From positions 1-24,668 of the forward strand of contig JALNQF010000532.1 in NCBI GenBank assembly GCA_028456385.1: DNA of 24,668 bases. Reading direction: 5' to 3'. Within the stretch, counting starts at the first letter, position 1; each line of letters begins with the position of its first letter. Shown one piece after another: positions 21,689 to 24,668 of the stretch. Both the position numbers and the translations under genes were made by a program. A model generated the notes under the pieces. That model was not told where the DNA came from. It made no database searches and saw nothing but the letters and a program-made list of their open reading frames with translations. Source of the DNA: Ophiosphaerella korrae. Taxonomy: Eukaryota > Ascomycota > Dothideomycetes > Pleosporales > Phaeosphaeriaceae.

Positions 21689-24668
21689 CGCTAAGTCTAT
21701 CTTTAGGCCTAAGCTTCTATTAGCTAGGTCTAGCTTATAAGTAGTTTACTCTACTTTCTAGTTAAAAACTATCTTACTATAATATTACTTCCCTTATAGT
21801 TTTATAGACTTTATCTCTTATTAGAAATCTTTACTATAAACTATATTTCTAAAATACTTTATCTATATTATTCTCTTTTAAGTATTCTTTATTTTATTAT
21901 ACTAGATTCTACTCTAAAGTATACTAAGTATACTTATATAAAGTGTCTTTACGTTAGTATAACTTAAAAGTCTTTTAATTAAACTTATAAAAAGTTCTAT
22001 AAAAAAGTTAATAATAATAAAAAACTTCTTACTATTATTATTACCTATTTACTATATAATAAGAAAATATTAAAATCTACTAAAGAGTGTACTTACTATA
22101 AGGCCTTGTACTTAGCGTTAGAGTTAGAGTAAGAAGGTAATAAGGTCTTAGCGTAAGTTCTTAACTATTCTACTACTACTATTAATATTACCTCTTCTCC
22201 TACTATCTAGTCTACTATTAGCTTATTAGATAAATTTATTATAACTAAGGGCGCTTTATAGGCTCTATATAGTTAGGTTTATTATAGAACTTTTTTCTAC
22301 TAATATATCTATTATATCCTAGCTATAGCTTTGTATATCCTATATATCCTAGTATATTGTACTTACTTCTTACTTTCTTAAGCATCTACTAATAATTCTA
22401 TAGATTAGCTTTAGGTTCTTATATATTTTTACTTACTAAGTAGCCTTTTTATTTTACTAGCTACTCTTAAAGAAACTATATACTTTAGAAGGTATTACGT
22501 CCTATTTCTTAATATCTTTATAAGTCTTTAACTTTAAACTTGTTGTCTTCCTCCTTCTAATATTAGAATTGTTACTATACTAGTATTTTTAGCTTAGCTA
22601 GTTCTAGTAGGCTTATATAGAACTTAGGGTATACTTTAGCGTCTTTAGGTAGTTCTAGTGTTTTTATTACTAGCCTATTATCTTCTTTAACTAAAAATAG
22701 TCTAACCTTAATATAATCTAGTCTTTTACTAGGTTACTTTATTTATAGATTCTTTATATAAAGATACGCTTTATTTCTTTCTTTTAGCTAAGGTACTATT
22801 TTTTATTTTTAATTAATATATAAAATACTTTATTTCTAAGCTTTTTTTAGTTTTTATCTTATCCTATTATAGAGTTCTTATATATCTTCTACTCTAACTA
22901 ATACTACTTCTATCTTAGGTCCTAGTAGTATTCTCTTAAATAAATTAGGGTATATCCTATAGTTTACAAAATATAGTATTTTACCTATTACTTCTAAGTA
23001 CTTGTTATTATATACTAATTATACTATAGGTAATAGTAATACCTAATTATTTTACTTCTAATTACTATAAATCCTTAGGTATATCTTTAATATCCTATTA
23101 GTCTATTCTATCTATCTATCTATTTATAGATAATAGGCTATTAATAGCTTTCTTTTTATCTCTATTACTATAAGTAGCGTTATCTAGTAATTAGACGTAA
23201 AAAGCTTATCTCTATTACTAATAATACTCTTTAGTATCTTGTATCTTTATATTAGTACTTCTAGTAGTACGTATCCTAGCTAATCTACTATATAGTTACT
23301 TTAGAATTTCTCTATCTTAGCGTATTTTGTAAATTAGTCTACGATTACTATTATTATATTAGATCCTATTCTTATTACTAGGTCCTTTAATATTAGTAGT
23401 CCTATAATAAAGTCTATTATAATATCTATCTATAGTTCTTCTAGTATCTTAATTACTTATATTTCTCTATAGAGTATATATATCTTATACTTATTCTTCT
23501 AGTAATCTACGTATTCTTTAATAAACTACGTTACTTTCTCTTTTATTTTACTAAATCTATAGTTCCTCTAGATTAGTTCTATAGTTTATATAATCTTTAA
23601 GTACTTATATACTAAGTTATTATAGTATTATTATATAATTACTTTTTATAATTCTTTTAGAACTTTATTTATAATCCTAACTAAGTTATTAATTTCTTAC
23701 TCCTTTACTAGTTGTGTATTTAGTACTAGGTATCCTTATCTATTATCCTAGAGTATAGCTTCTTTTACTACTTATCTCTTTCCTATAATATTATGTCTTT
23801 AGCTAAGTATGTCTACTTAGCTATTTTCTTTACCTAGTACGTACTAGATCTTGAATTTATACTATCTTAGTAGTTCTAACTATTATATCTACTTATCCTT
23901 TAACTTCTTACTTGTTATAAAGTATATTAGGTTCTTATAATCTATTTTAATAATTACTTCTATTACGCTTTTAGCGTATACTCTCTAATATTTAAGCGTA
24001 TTAACTATTATAAGTAGCTCCTTATTATATATATTATATCTTTCCTCTTACTCTATAAACTTCTCTAAATAGTATATAATTAGATACTATTTCTCTTTAT
24101 ACTCTTGTAGCGCTATTACTCTATAAGCTAGATTAGATATATCTATCTTAATTACTAGGGTCTTGTTACTATAAAATTACTTTAAAACTAGTAGTATAAT
24201 ATAAGCTTACTTAAGTTCTTTATAAGCTTATTTCTACTCTACTCTCTATTCTTATATTATATCTTTTCTTATAAGCTTTATAAGTAGTAGTACTTTCTTT
24301 AAAAATCTTTCTATAAAGTATTAGTTAAAGTTAATAAATCTTAGGAATAATTATACGTCTTTAACTATCTTAGGTTCTTTCTATTCTTCTACTACTTTAA
24401 TCTTTTTTTAGCTTATCTTAACTTTGTTAATACCTATTATATATCCTAGAAACTTTACTTCTATCTTATACTATTTATACTTTTCTAGCTTTAGTTATAG
24501 GTTATATTAGTCTAAGTACTATAGTACTATTATTACTTACTCTATATACTTACCTTCTTCTTTAGAATATATTAGTATATTGTCTAGGTAAGCTATAATA
24601 AACTTATCTAAGTATTCTTATAATATATTATTAATTAGTCTTTAGAACGTTACTAGTATATTTATTAG
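21673..24668 (-). pseudogene. E6: reverse transcriptase to C-terminus of a second chromovirus family, partial
   Basis: This is the 3' half of a gag-pol frame whose 5' half lies beyond the right edge. All landmarks share one codon phase. The reverse transcriptase site is Y-L-D-N at 24590-24579 followed by I-L-I-Y-S, where the family has YLDD. RNase H (near 24150-24030) keeps the Asp of its I-D-x-S-N motif. The integrase has Asp at 23339, Asn instead of Asp at 23216, and Glu at 23108, with 40 and 35 residues between. The chromodomain (about 22560-22410) is the clearest in the window, with a K-G-Y core and a following E-P. About 245 unrecognised codons lead to the LTR. The chromodomain, tail and LTR differ from E1-E5, so this is a separate family. 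TAA/TAG stops and two lost catalytic acids make it dead. Confidence 0.88.

Larger units (their letters stand above)
1..24668. other. RIP-degraded nested retrotransposon block
   Basis: The whole window is one AT-rich block made of Ty3/Gypsy copies inserted into each other. CpA and TpG dinucleotides are almost absent while TpA is in large excess, and CpG survives noticeably better (ACGT and GCG are common). This is the signature of repeat-induced point mutation, a premeiotic C-to-T process of filamentous ascomycetes that acts on duplicated DNA. Coding frames are interrupted by TAA and TAG only; TGA is essentially missing because its complement TCA contains CpA. Six element copies and several extra LTRs account for the full length, so no stretch over 300 bases is left unexplained. 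The species cannot be named from this evidence. Confidence 0.9.

Noticed and set aside
1..24668. Mitochondrial genome or AT-rich centromeric satellite
   Set aside because: No mitochondrial genes, rRNA or tRNA are seen, and the sequence is made of identifiable retrotransposon domains and LTRs, not a satellite. A centromeric location of the block remains possible.

Overview
The window holds no functional gene. I read it as a block of nested, inactivated Ty3/Gypsy LTR retrotransposons (chromodomain-bearing chromoviruses), almost certainly from the AT-rich repeat compartment of a filamentous ascomycete (Pezizomycotina). The DNA is extremely AT-rich, CpA and TpG are nearly gone, TpA (mostly as CTA/TAG) is in large excess, and CpG is much less affected. 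That is the pattern of repeat-induced point mutation (RIP). Long reading frames survive with almost no insertions or deletions, interrupted only by TAA and TAG, and encode recognisable Gag zinc knuckles, protease, reverse transcriptase, RNase H, DDE integrase and chromodomain.

Layout, left to right. E1 (+, 1-2148) is the 3' part of an element: integrase, chromodomain, C-terminal tail, polypurine tract and 3' LTR. It sits inside the reverse transcriptase of E2 (-, 2149-4619), of which protease and Gag remain. E3 (-) begins with its 3' LTR at 4620, has a collinear gag-pol frame to 11183, and its 5' LTR is split into 11203-11291 and 18333-18701. The splitter is E4 (-, 11292-18327), a complete 7,036-bp element with two 431-bp LTRs, a polypurine tract, one gag-pol frame of about 2,050 codons and a 5-bp target-site duplication, TCTAT. 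E5 (+, 18702-21008) is a gag-protease fragment with a solo LTR in its protease active site (duplication GTAGA). A second LTR (21009-21230) is cut by E6 (-, 21231-24668), a different chromovirus family running off the right edge.

The inferred order of events is: E2 and E5 are the oldest hosts; E3-type elements entered both; E4 jumped into the 5' LTR of E3; E1 jumped into E2; E6 jumped into the LTR downstream of E5. The most interesting result is that E3 carries two LTRs of different subtypes and has unrelated host copies on its two sides. This is what recombination between two retrotransposon copies at different loci would leave. Other points of note are strand-biased RIP in E4, repeated loss of the same catalytic residues in different copies, and LTRs whose middle section is built from rapidly varying tandem and palindromic repeats. 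Every base could be assigned to one of these elements; I found no host gene, tRNA, rRNA or CRISPR array.
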